A stretch of DNA of 64,000 nt from Neorhizobium tomejilense (lineage in GTDB: Bacteria; Pseudomonadota; Alphaproteobacteria; Rhizobiales; Rhizobiaceae). The stretch's first letter is position 1; the number at the start of each line of letters is the position of its first letter. Position numbers and translations under genes: made by a program. The stretch is from assembly GCA_002968845.1 (NCBI GenBank), contig PVBG01000015.1, forward strand, positions 62,001 to 126,000. Reading direction: 5' to 3'. Positions 42,561-50,170 of this stretch are shown piece after piece. The notes under the pieces are model-generated. The model worked only from the letters and a program-made list of their open reading frames with translations, was not told the origin of the DNA and made no database searches.

Positions 42561-43935
42561 TCGGCACGCCATGAACGAACGCGCGACGCTGGGCCAGACT
42601 TCGTCAGACGCTGACCGTATCGGCTTCTTCGGCAAGCTGCCGACCCATGGCGATTTCGTTTGGACCGGACTGGGGCGAAAACTGCACGGCGCGATCGATG
42701 CCTGGCTGCAATCCAGTCTTGAGGCCATCCAGGCGGAGTTCGGCAGCCAGTGGGAACGCCGATTCAGATCCATGCCGTCCTGGCGTTTCATCGTCGAGCA
42801 GGACCTCTGGGTACCGGCCACCGTCGCCGGTGTCATCGTGCCGAGCCTCGACCGCGTCGGCCGCAGCTTTCCGCTTGTGGTTGCCGCCCAGCTTCACGGG
42901 TTTTCCGGAGATCCGCGCCGCCTTTGCCTCGATGATACGTGGTTCGTTGCAACCGAGGGACTGGCCGAGACGTCAGCTCGCCGCGATTTCGACATCGACA
43001 CCTTCACGGCGAGCCTGAAACAGCTAAGACCGCCAAGGCCCGGTCAGTTCGATGACGGGGTGAAGCAAAACAGCTTCACGCTGCCGGGAACGTTCTGGTG
43101 GCGAATGAATTCGCAAGACCGGCGAATGAAGGGGTTCCGCGTCAGCGGCGCTCCCGGCCCGTCGGATTTCCTGAGGCTGTTTGCCGAAGACACCGTCAGG
43201 GAGGCGGAGCAACCTGGAGCCGCCGCCCGCCGACAACAGGCGACGGCTGAAGCTCCCGGACATTTGAAGCTTCTCCACAGCTATGCCAGCCATCCCGGAA
43301 CCCGCCTGTCTGTCAACGCCGACACCGTCTTCATCTCCTCAGTACCGTCGATGTTCGCGATTGTGGATGGGGTTGGCGATGGGAATAGCGCGGTCGAAGC
43401 CAGCAAGATCGCCGCCGGCATGTTGGGGGACGCGGCGTCCCAGGAGACGATCGAGGCTCTCGTCCGGGAAATCAAGGGAAAGCTCGGCCAGGCCCATGGA
43501 GTGCTGCAATCCGGCCACCTCACCACGGAGCGATCGGCGCCCTCGGCGAGCATCGTCGTTCTGGCATCGCTGCATGAGAGTTTTGCGGTTCTGTGGGCAG
43601 GAGATGCCCGCTGCTATCTGTTGCGCGACGGCATGATGCGTTGCCTCACGCGCGACCACACCAAAATCGGTCTCAGGCGCTCGCTGGCGAGAGGGATCGG
43701 CCTGAAAGGCCAACTGGTACCCGATGTTGTCTCGGGCCGATTGCATCCCGGCGACCGGTTCCTGCTCTGCAGCAGTCCCATGCCCCAGGTCCTGTCCGAA
43801 CGCAGCATCGCGAACATCATGCTCTCGACAGAACTCGGCAAGGTTTCCGCCGTGCTGGCACAGGAAGCCCTGATCGGAAATTGCCGGGAAAACCTCAGCG
43901 TCACGGTTGTTGACGTGAAGGCCGATCGTGGATGA
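42532..43935 (+). CDS. tagF: TagF-PppA fusion (T6SS repressor plus PP2C phosphatase)
   Basis: The 467-aa protein joins a TagF domain (RIGFFGKLPTHGDFVWTGL, about 25-215) to a PP2C-type phosphatase domain (AIVDGVGDGNSAVEASKIAA, VLWAGDARCYLLRDG, LTRDHT). The same fusion exists in A. tumefaciens. The phosphatase removes the PpkA mark, and TagF represses the system post-translationally through Fha. The start at 42532 lies 29 bp inside tssM with GGAGG 6 nt before it. An alternative at 42571 has no good ribosome site. Confidence 0.92.
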   Translation: MPSPAPRNSDRHAMNERATLGQTSSDADRIGFFGKLPTHGDFVWTGLGRKLHGAIDAWLQSSLEAIQAEFGSQWERRFRSMPSWRFIVEQDLWVPATVAGVIVPSLDRVGRSFPLVVAAQLHGFSGDPRRLCLDDTWFVATEGLAETSARRDFDIDTFTASLKQLRPPRPGQFDDGVKQNSFTLPGTFWWRMNSQDRRMKGFRVSGAPGPSDFLRLFAEDTVREAEQPGAAARRQQATAEAPGHLKLLHSYASHPGTRLSVNADTVFISSVPSMFAIVDGVGDGNSAVEASKIAAGMLGDAASQETIEALVREIKGKLGQAHGVLQSGHLTTERSAPSASIVVLASLHESFAVLWAGDARCYLLRDGMMRCLTRDHTKIGLRRSLARGIGLKGQLVPDVVSGRLHPGDRFLLCSSPMPQVLSERSIANIMLSTELGKVSAVLAQEALIGNCRENLSVTVVDVKADRG

Positions 43936-44857
43936 TCATCCCGAAAACGCAGATCTTGAAGAGGTCGCGCGCAAATTTGCAGCGCTCTGGCAGGCGCTCG
44001 CCGCCGCCGGAGGCAGCGTCCGCGACCCAGCATGGCGCCGCTCTCTGATCGATCAGGTCCGCAACGCCCTCGATAGGGGCGAAGACCGCCTCGCCGGCCA
44101 CGATGTCACGATCGTCGCCAATACTTTCGTACTCGAAGCCGTGGTCCACGAGGGCACGTCGACACGGATCCATCGCGCCCGTCATCGCGACCTCGATAGC
44201 CTGCATGCCATCAAGACGCTCCGCCCCGACCAGGCAGACGACCCAGTCGCGCGAGAACTCCTGCTGCGCGAGGCGAGAGTCGGCGGCGCCATCCGCCACC
44301 CGAACGTGGCCGCCACGGAGACACTACTGCGGCTTGCCGACGGCCGGCCGGCCCTGGTCCTTGAATGGATCGACCACAGCCTCGCCGATCTTGTCGGGCA
44401 GACACCGCTCTCGGTCGACGACATCACGCATATCACCGCCGCCATCTTGAAAGGGCTCGACGCGATCCATGCCGCCGGCTTCGTTCATGGCGACCTTTCG
44501 CTCTCCAATCTTCGTTGTCGCGACGGTGATCTTTTACGACTGAAGATCGGCGATTTCGGCATCGCGCTGGAAACGGGGCGTCGTCATCGGGATCTCGACA
44601 TCGCCTTTGCCGGCCGCCCGCAATTCGCGCCCCCGGAACAGTTGGCGGGACTGGCCCTTGACGGCCGTTCCGATCTCCACGCAGCGGGCCTTATTCTGTC
44701 GACGCTTCTCGATCATTGCCGGGAGGCTGGCGCGATGGTGGAGTGGTTGCGCCAGCTCGCTGCGGAACTGGCGCGTCCGGAACCGCAGGAGAGGCCCGAA
44801 AACGCGAAAGCCGCCCTGCATCTGCTGGGCGGCCTTGGCAAAGAAAACCGGAGTTAG
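43928..44857 (+). CDS. ppkA: T6SS Ser/Thr protein kinase PpkA-type (ImpN)
   Basis: The 309-aa protein is a short PpkA without a membrane helix or periplasmic sensor. Kinase marks: Lys96 (HAIKTL), the Glu of LLREAR, catalytic loop HGDLSLSN with Asp189 and Asn194 but Ser191 where Lys is usual, Asp209 of GDFG, and APPEQ. The glycine-rich loop is poorly conserved (VHEGTSTRI). It overlaps tagF-pppA by 8 bp and ends the imp operon, 2 bp from a convergent gene. Activity is likely but unproven given the changed loop. Confidence 0.88.
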   Translation: MDDHPENADLEEVARKFAALWQALAAAGGSVRDPAWRRSLIDQVRNALDRGEDRLAGHDVTIVANTFVLEAVVHEGTSTRIHRARHRDLDSLHAIKTLRPDQADDPVARELLLREARVGGAIRHPNVAATETLLRLADGRPALVLEWIDHSLADLVGQTPLSVDDITHITAAILKGLDAIHAAGFVHGDLSLSNLRCRDGDLLRLKIGDFGIALETGRRHRDLDIAFAGRPQFAPPEQLAGLALDGRSDLHAAGLILSTLLDHCREAGAMVEWLRQLAAELARPEPQERPENAKAALHLLGGLGKENRS

Positions 44858-44859
44858 GG

Positions 44860-45996
44860 TCAGTTGCTGCCGGGCAGCGGCGCGGCGGCCGTCGGCGCGC
44901 TCTTCTGATAGATCGTGAAGAGCTTGGCGAAATCCACCAGGCCCGAATTGCTGGCATAGAGAATGTCGCCGTCCGCCATCTTGAACCGCTGCATCAGCGA
45001 CAGGTTGGCGACGTCCTTCATGTCCACGCGGTAGATGACCGGCTTGGTCGTCATCACGGCCGTGCCGGGGTTCTTGGCAGCGTTTGCCACCGTAACCTGG
45101 CTGTAGACCGGCTGGTTACGCACCACATAGAAATTGCTGGCGTCGGCCCGGTCGTCGAGCAGCCCGCCCGCACGGCTGAATGCCTGCATCAGGGTAAGCT
45201 TGCCGGGCTCGAACTCGAACTCCCCGACGCTCTTGAACGCCCCGAAAGCCGTAAACGAGGGCGCATCCTTGCCGATATAGACCTGGTCTTCCGGCAGGAG
45301 GTGGATGTTCTGGCGATCCTCGTTGAGCACCCGTTCGAGCGGCGCGCTGGCCCTCTGCTTGCCGCGAATGACGGTCACGGTCGCGGCAGTCGGCGCCGAG
45401 GAGGCCCCGCCTGCGAGAGCGATGGCGTCGAGAACACGCTCCTTGCGTGCGGTGAGCGGAAACCGGCCAGCCGCGCGGACATCGCCATTGACCGTGAAGC
45501 CGGTCGTGGGCTTTTCGACCACGGAGACCACCGCCTGCGGGTTGACTGCCGAACCCTTCAGGCCGGATGCGATCCGCGCCTGCAGCGCCTCCGGCGAGGA
45601 TTCCAGCACACGCTGCTTTCCGACAAAGGGCAGGGTCACGGTGCCGGCGGAATCGACGGTGAAGCGCCCCAGATTCAGCGTCTTGCTCTGGGTCGAGGAG
45701 AACATGCCTTCCTCGCCGGTATCGAGGATGGTGACCTCGATGACGTCGCCGCGGCGCAGCCGGCTATCCGCAAAACCTGTTGAGCGCAGGACGCTCAGGC
45801 CTTGATCGGTCGCGGAATAACCAAGCGGAGCAGGGTTGAACGGTTCCATCGGCGCATTCGCCAGCCGCACGACGGGAATCTTCTGGCCGGTCTGGGGATC
45901 CGTCGCGTCGTAGAACCTGCCGGCTGTCGGGCCGTCCGACGGTGCGGCGCAGGCGCTGAGAAACGCAACAAAGACGCAAGGGGCAAGCTTCCGCAT
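44860..45996 (-). CDS. Polysaccharide-export outer-membrane lipoprotein (Wza-like)
   Basis: The 378-aa protein has a lipoprotein signal with lipobox LSAC (Cys16). A Poly_export domain follows (LRRGDVIEVTILDTGEEGMF, FTVDSAGTVTLPFVGKQRV) and then SLBB-like repeats (FTVNGDVRAAGRFPLTARKERVLDAIALAGG). The start at 45996 has AAAGGA 6 nt before it. No polymerase, flippase or glycosyltransferase genes are nearby, so it is an orphan here. It may serve a capsule or EPS locus elsewhere. It ends 2 bp from the end of the T6SS operon with no visible terminator between. Confidence 0.9.
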   Translation of the reverse strand: MRKLAPCVFVAFLSACAAPSDGPTAGRFYDATDPQTGQKIPVVRLANAPMEPFNPAPLGYSATDQGLSVLRSTGFADSRLRRGDVIEVTILDTGEEGMFSSTQSKTLNLGRFTVDSAGTVTLPFVGKQRVLESSPEALQARIASGLKGSAVNPQAVVSVVEKPTTGFTVNGDVRAAGRFPLTARKERVLDAIALAGGASSAPTAATVTVIRGKQRASAPLERVLNEDRQNIHLLPEDQVYIGKDAPSFTAFGAFKSVGEFEFEPGKLTLMQAFSRAGGLLDDRADASNFYVVRNQPVYSQVTVANAAKNPGTAVMTTKPVIYRVDMKDVANLSLMQRFKMADGDILYASNSGLVDFAKLFTIYQKSAPTAAAPLPGSN

Positions 45997-46280
45997 CCCG
46001 TATCCTTTTGGAAAAGCCTCGTTTCCTTGACAAGTATCAAGTCGATGCCTCACCGCAATACGAACCGGGCACAAAAAAGCCATTATGACAGCTTGGGGGC
46101 GAGTACCTGTGGTTGATGTGCAACTCTACCCCCGCTGGTCGGCCTGTCCGATCCCGAACCAGCCTTGATAATTGCCCCCAATCGGCCTCGCTTGGTGCGC
46201 TTACAAGCGAGGAATTTGCGACGGGCGGCACCCTGATTCGGCCCGAAGTTTCGCGCGAAGCTCGGCCGATGCCCCCGACT

Positions 46281-47207
46281 TCAATAGCCGGATGCTCGGC
46301 TCATCAGAGATGGCCATTGGCCGAGCGTTTCGGTCAATTTTACCCGGTCTTGCGGAGCGAGCCGCGGCAGGCCGGGAACCCGCACTTCGCCGACCGAAAC
46401 GCCAAGCTCTATTTCCACGGCTTCCTTGACGACCGTAACGTTTGCGCCGTTGCGGTATTGCGTGCGCATCCGCTCGAAGGGCTCGATGATGTCAATCATC
46501 CGGCGAGCCTCCTGATAATCTCCAGCCTCAAGTGCGGCATGAATCGCCAGCGAAATTTGGGGCGCGACATTGACGAGACCGGACGTGAACCCGCGGGCGC
46601 CGGCAGCGGTGAAGGCTGGCGCCCAGCTTTCCGCCAGACCGCAAATGAACAGCGCGTTGCCGGCAGCGGATGCCGCGACGACCCGAGATAAAAGCAGGAT
46701 GTCGGTCGTCGCGAACTTGATGCCGGCGATGTTCGGGTGAGCCGCGAGCCGTAGCAGGTCGTCAAGGCTGAAACCGTCGGCCCTGACGTAAGCGACCATC
46801 GGCAGCAAGGAGGCATCGGCGAGATTGCGGAAATAGTCGATCTGGGCGGCGGGTGCCGCGAAAGGATCGACCGGCTGATGCGACATGACGGCGGACGCAC
46901 CGATCGTCTTCGCCGTCCTTGCCATGGCAATCGCCTCTCGCAACGAGCGCCCTACGGCAGCCGTCACCGGCGCCTTGCCATCGACGCCCGCCACTGCCGC
47001 TTCGGTGACGACCGTGATTTCCGCCGGAGTGAGCGCATAAAATTCACCGGTATTGCCGGCCGCGACGATATTGTGGATGCCGGCTTTCGCCACCCGCCCG
47101 TAAATCGCACCGGTGACACCGATGTCGACCTCGCCATCCGCTCCGTAGGCGGTGATCGGTACGCCGGAAATGCCGGTCAGGATTTCGCGGAATGTCAGGA
47201 TATCCAT
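46281..47207 (-). CDS. DapA/NAL-family aldolase or dehydratase (second copy)
   Basis: The 308-aa protein has family motifs AAGNTGEFYALTPAE (GxxGE loop), MVAYVR and the Schiff-base Lys in GIKFATTD. AGGAAA precedes the ATG. It is the last gene of a minus operon with a lactonase and a uronate-dehydrogenase-like enzyme, so a 2-keto-3-deoxy-aldarate (for instance 5-keto-4-deoxyglucarate) is the natural substrate guess. It is not close to the copy at 4577-5524. Confidence 0.86.
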   Translation of the reverse strand: MDILTFREILTGISGVPITAYGADGEVDIGVTGAIYGRVAKAGIHNIVAAGNTGEFYALTPAEITVVTEAAVAGVDGKAPVTAAVGRSLREAIAMARTAKTIGASAVMSHQPVDPFAAPAAQIDYFRNLADASLLPMVAYVRADGFSLDDLLRLAAHPNIAGIKFATTDILLLSRVVAASAAGNALFICGLAESWAPAFTAAGARGFTSGLVNVAPQISLAIHAALEAGDYQEARRMIDIIEPFERMRTQYRNGANVTVVKEAVEIELGVSVGEVRVPGLPRLAPQDRVKLTETLGQWPSLMSRASGY

Positions 47208-47217
47208 AAGCTTTTCC

Positions 47218-48099
47218 TCAGATTGCGAAGCGATGAACAGGCGTGCCGCAGACCCCCGGCTCGAAGGCGTAGATCGTGCCGTCTTCGAAAGTACCGTTGT
47301 TGTCGGTCGAGAGCGTGGTCACGTAGAGAGTAGCGAGATCGGGTCCGCCGAAGCAGGGCATGCTCGGCCCCTTGGCGGGCATCAGATAGGCCTCGACAAC
47401 CGTTCCATCCGGCGAGATGCGGTTGAGCCGTCCCCCCTGCTGGCCGGCGATCCAATAGAACCCGTCGGCATCCACGGCGGCCCCGTCCGGCCGTCCTTCC
47501 TGCGGTGTGAAGTCATGCAGGCGGCGAGGAGGACCTGTGACGCCGTGCGCGGGATTGAAATCGAAGATCTGCGCGTAGAGCCCACTGCTGTCGGAATGGT
47601 ACATCGCCCGCCCATCCGGGCTCCAGGCGATACCGTTGGAGGTCATCAGGTCGCCATCGATCACCGTGTCGAACGACCCGTCCGGCTTCACCCGGTAAAG
47701 GCGGCCATTGCCCGTCTGCGGTATCGCCTCGTCGCGGGTACCGACCCAGAAGCAGCCGTCCGGCCCGGCCTTTCCGTCGTTGAGCCGACTGTCCGGCCGA
47801 CCGCCGTCCGGGTTGCAAAGCAGTTTCATCGAACCGGTTTGGGGGTTCAGCAGGTATACGCCGCTTTCCAGCGCCACCGCGACTTCGCCATTCTCACAAA
47901 GAGCCAGGCAGCCGATCTTCGCCGGCATCTCGAACCGATTAACGGCGCCGCCGGCCCGCAGGCAGATTGCCGCGGGTGCCAGGATGTCGACGAACCAGAG
48001 ATCGCCGGTGCGCGCGTCCCAGGTGGGGGATTCTCCGACCTTAAGGGGAAAGTCGATGACGCGGCGAACCCTCGGTGTGATGATCTTTGTTTCGCTCAT
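47218..48099 (-). CDS. SMP-30/gluconolactonase/LRE-family lactonase
   Basis: This is a 293-aa six-bladed propeller of the SMP-30 family. Likely metal ligands are Glu in VGESPTWD, Asn in SRLNDGKAGPDG, and Asn and Asp in TSNGIAWSPDGRAMYHSD. It would hydrolyse the sugar-acid lactone released by the dehydrogenase encoded just upstream, whose stop overlaps this ATG (ATGA, 48099-48096). Coupled translation supports a two-step oxidation and ring opening. Confidence 0.9.
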   Translation of the reverse strand: MSETKIITPRVRRVIDFPLKVGESPTWDARTGDLWFVDILAPAAICLRAGGAVNRFEMPAKIGCLALCENGEVAVALESGVYLLNPQTGSMKLLCNPDGGRPDSRLNDGKAGPDGCFWVGTRDEAIPQTGNGRLYRVKPDGSFDTVIDGDLMTSNGIAWSPDGRAMYHSDSSGLYAQIFDFNPAHGVTGPPRRLHDFTPQEGRPDGAAVDADGFYWIAGQQGGRLNRISPDGTVVEAYLMPAKGPSMPCFGGPDLATLYVTTLSTDNNGTFEDGTIYAFEPGVCGTPVHRFAI

Positions 48100-48926
48100 C
48101 GCGCAGCCTCCGTGAATACGATCAGTCCGTTCTCGTCCCGGAGCCGGATTGTCCCGTCGTGCTGCGGATCGCAGAAACCTCCGCCCTGGAAGAATGCGGC
48201 AACCGGGCTTTCATCCACCGGCTCGAGGCGCAGATGATCGCGCGACAAATCCTGTGGCCGGTAGCCGAGCCGCTCGGCAAGTTCATCCTTCCACCAGCCG
48301 GCATCGTTGCGCGACATGCCGTAGACGACCGCAGCAGCGATGTCGGGATGGGTGAGGCCGATCTTCACAAGCTGGAACAGGTCGCGCGGGCTGATCCAGA
48401 TCGCCGCCGCCCGTTCGCTGTTCGGATAGGGACCGGCATTGCCGATGCGGATCGACAGCGTGCGGATATCCGCCTTGTCGTAATAAAACCCGGCGACCAT
48501 CTCGCCCCAGCATTTCGACAGGCCGTAGCGGGTGTCGGGCCGCGGCACGTCGAGGGGCGTGATCGTCTGCGAACGGGGATAGAAGCCGGTCGCGTGGTTG
48601 CTGGACGCAAAGACGACCCGCTTCGTGCCGTTGGCCCGGGCGGCATCGTACAGATTGTACGTGCCAAGAATATTGCCCTGCAGCATGTCGCCGATATCGG
48701 CCTCGCGGGGAAGCCCGCCGAGGTGAATGACGCCGTCCATGCCCTCGAGTGCGGCACGCATGGCGCTTGCATCCGCGAGGTCGCCCTCGAAGAAGCTTTC
48801 GTTCGACGCGAGTTCTTCCGCCGGCCTGATGTCGATCAGCCTGATATGCTCCGCCTCGAGGCGCAGAAATCCCCGAAGCTGCGTGGCGATATTGCCCGCG
48901 CCACCCGTTATCGCAATCCGTTTCAA
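48096..48926 (-). CDS. Uronate-dehydrogenase-like NAD-dependent SDR
   Basis: The 276-aa extended short-chain dehydrogenase has the Rossmann motif ITGGAGNIA and conserved blocks GVIHLGGLPREADI, LQGNILGTYNLYDAARANG and VVFASSNHATGFYP, and the catalytic YGLSK. These blocks match Agrobacterium uronate dehydrogenase (Udh), which oxidises glucuronate or galacturonate to the aldaro-lactone. The start is uncertain: a TTG at 48926 sits 4 nt after AGGAGG, a GTG lies at 48929, and the first ATG at 48956 has no ribosome site. The lactonase follows directly. Confidence 0.85.
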   Translation of the reverse strand: MKRIAITGGAGNIATQLRGFLRLEAEHIRLIDIRPAEELASNESFFEGDLADASAMRAALEGMDGVIHLGGLPREADIGDMLQGNILGTYNLYDAARANGTKRVVFASSNHATGFYPRSQTITPLDVPRPDTRYGLSKCWGEMVAGFYYDKADIRTLSIRIGNAGPYPNSERAAAIWISPRDLFQLVKIGLTHPDIAAAVVYGMSRNDAGWWKDELAERLGYRPQDLSRDHLRLEPVDESPVAAFFQGGGFCDPQHDGTIRLRDENGLIVFTEAAR

Positions 48927-48971
48927 CACCCCTCCTCGCGATGCCTCGCATCGCATGAAATCGAAGGTCTC

Positions 48972-49691
48972 CTAGCCTCCCACGCCCTGGAACATGCGGG
49001 CGCGTGCATTCAGTATATGGTTCTTCATGGCGTCATGGGCCGCCGTTTCCCGCCGTGCCAGGATCGCCTCCACGATCGCCTGATGCTCGTCCTGCACGTG
49101 CCGCACATGCAGCGGCGTCCGCTTCAGGCTGAGGCTGCGGGTCACCGACATGCCGATCGAAAAATGTGGCCTGAACCAATCGCGGACAGTGACGTGGAAC
49201 TGGTTACCGGTCGCCGCGGCGATGGCGTCGTGCAGGTATTGGTCCTCTTCCGCACCGAGTTCGCCGATTTCCAGACAGTGTTCGAGGGCAGCAAGCGCCG
49301 CAAGGATACGGATCCTGTCATTGGCCTGCCAGTTGCGGGCCGCCAGTTCTGCCGCTTCCGCCTCAAGTCCGGCGCGGAACTCGAAGAACCGTTGCACATC
49401 GGCAAGCGATCCGACCGGCACCTGCCTCAGCACCGACGAATCCGGCCGCTGCCGCACATAGGAGCCGGATCCCTTGCGAGACACGATCAACTGATCCCTG
49501 CGAAGCCGCTCCAGGGCTTCGCGCACCACGGGCCGGGATGCCCCGAACAGAACTGCAAGGTTCGGCTCGGAGGGAAGGCGCTCGTTGATGGGAAAACGGC
49601 CGTCGGCGATCATGCCTACGATCTTCTCGTAGATGATGTCGCTGAAACGAGGTTCCGCCTTGGCGGCCGCTATCACGCCCGACTGGTTCAT
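48972..49691 (-). CDS. FadR/GntR-family transcriptional regulator
   Basis: The 239-aa protein has an N-terminal winged helix (DIIYEKIVGMIADGRFPINERLPSEPNLAVLFGASRPVVREAL) and a C-terminal FCD ligand domain (FFEFRAGLEAEAAELAA through the end). The start ATG overlaps the stop of the deleted rraA gene (TGATG). A GTG one codon earlier is possible. It probably controls this uronate-type operon and the divergent transporter operon. The ligand is likely a sugar acid. Confidence 0.9.
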   Translation of the reverse strand: MNQSGVIAAAKAEPRFSDIIYEKIVGMIADGRFPINERLPSEPNLAVLFGASRPVVREALERLRRDQLIVSRKGSGSYVRQRPDSSVLRQVPVGSLADVQRFFEFRAGLEAEAAELAARNWQANDRIRILAALAALEHCLEIGELGAEEDQYLHDAIAAATGNQFHVTVRDWFRPHFSIGMSVTRSLSLKRTPLHVRHVQDEHQAIVEAILARRETAAHDAMKNHILNARARMFQGVGG

Positions 49692-49975
49692 CACCGTCCC
49701 TTTTCACGTCTCCATGCGCGAAACGCCTGCTCGGCTTCGGCTTCCGGCGGATAAAGCCCGAAGATGCCCTCGCCCGCCCTCACACGCTCTTCGGCGAAAT
49801 CCTCGAAAACGGTCTGCTCGAAGGTTCCAGCCCCGACAAGGCGCGGAGCGCCCTTGTTGATCTTGTGCACGTTGCGAATGGAGACGTTCCGCAGGCCGTG
49901 CTTCAGAAGCACCGACGTCAGCGTGGCTGTCGAGACGCTCTTCAATTTTTGGCGCGAGTCTTCGCTGAAAGTCAT
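49691..49975 (-). pseudogene. Internally deleted RraA-family gene
   Basis: The 94-codon frame joins a normal RraA-family N-terminus (MTFSEDSRQKLKSVSTATLT through KGAPRLVGAG, about 48 residues) directly to the typical C-terminus (FEDFAEERVRAGEGIFGLYPP, AWRREKGR). The family is usually about 230 residues long, so some 140 residues with the substrate and metal site are gone, while the frame is kept. GGAGGAG precedes the ATG. As first gene of the operon it may remain only as a translated leader for the overlapping regulator gene. A catalytic role is very unlikely. Confidence 0.7.
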
Positions 49976-50170
49976 GCGTCTCCTCCCTGTCGACATGGCT
50001 CTTTTTAACCAGCAGTATTTAACCTGTAAAAATCTGTCAATACTTGTAATCATCTGAAAACCTGCTTATGGTCGTTTTAGCCGATGGGATGGAGGTCCTC
50101 GGCGGTCGTGGCGGTAGGGAACCTGTCATCGATCGCCTTTCAGGTCGGCGGTTCATTTGGGAGGAAATTA
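49976..50170. promoter_or_regulatory. Divergent promoter region, uronate and ABC operons
   Basis: This 195-bp AT-rich gap lies between two operons. On the minus strand a perfect TTGACA lies at 50040-50035, with only a weak TACTGC 17 nt on. On the plus strand GGAGGAAATTA at 50160-50170 is the ribosome site of the binding-protein gene. No convincing FadR-type palindrome was found. Confidence 0.35.

Noticed and set aside
26033..44857. Missing tssJ as a defect of the T6SS
   Set aside because: Agrobacterium-type imp clusters normally lack TssJ and use a TssL with an OmpA domain, so its absence is not a sign of decay.
48087..49754. 555-codon plus-strand open frame
   Set aside because: It is antisense to the dehydrogenase and FadR-type genes, with shadow-like composition.
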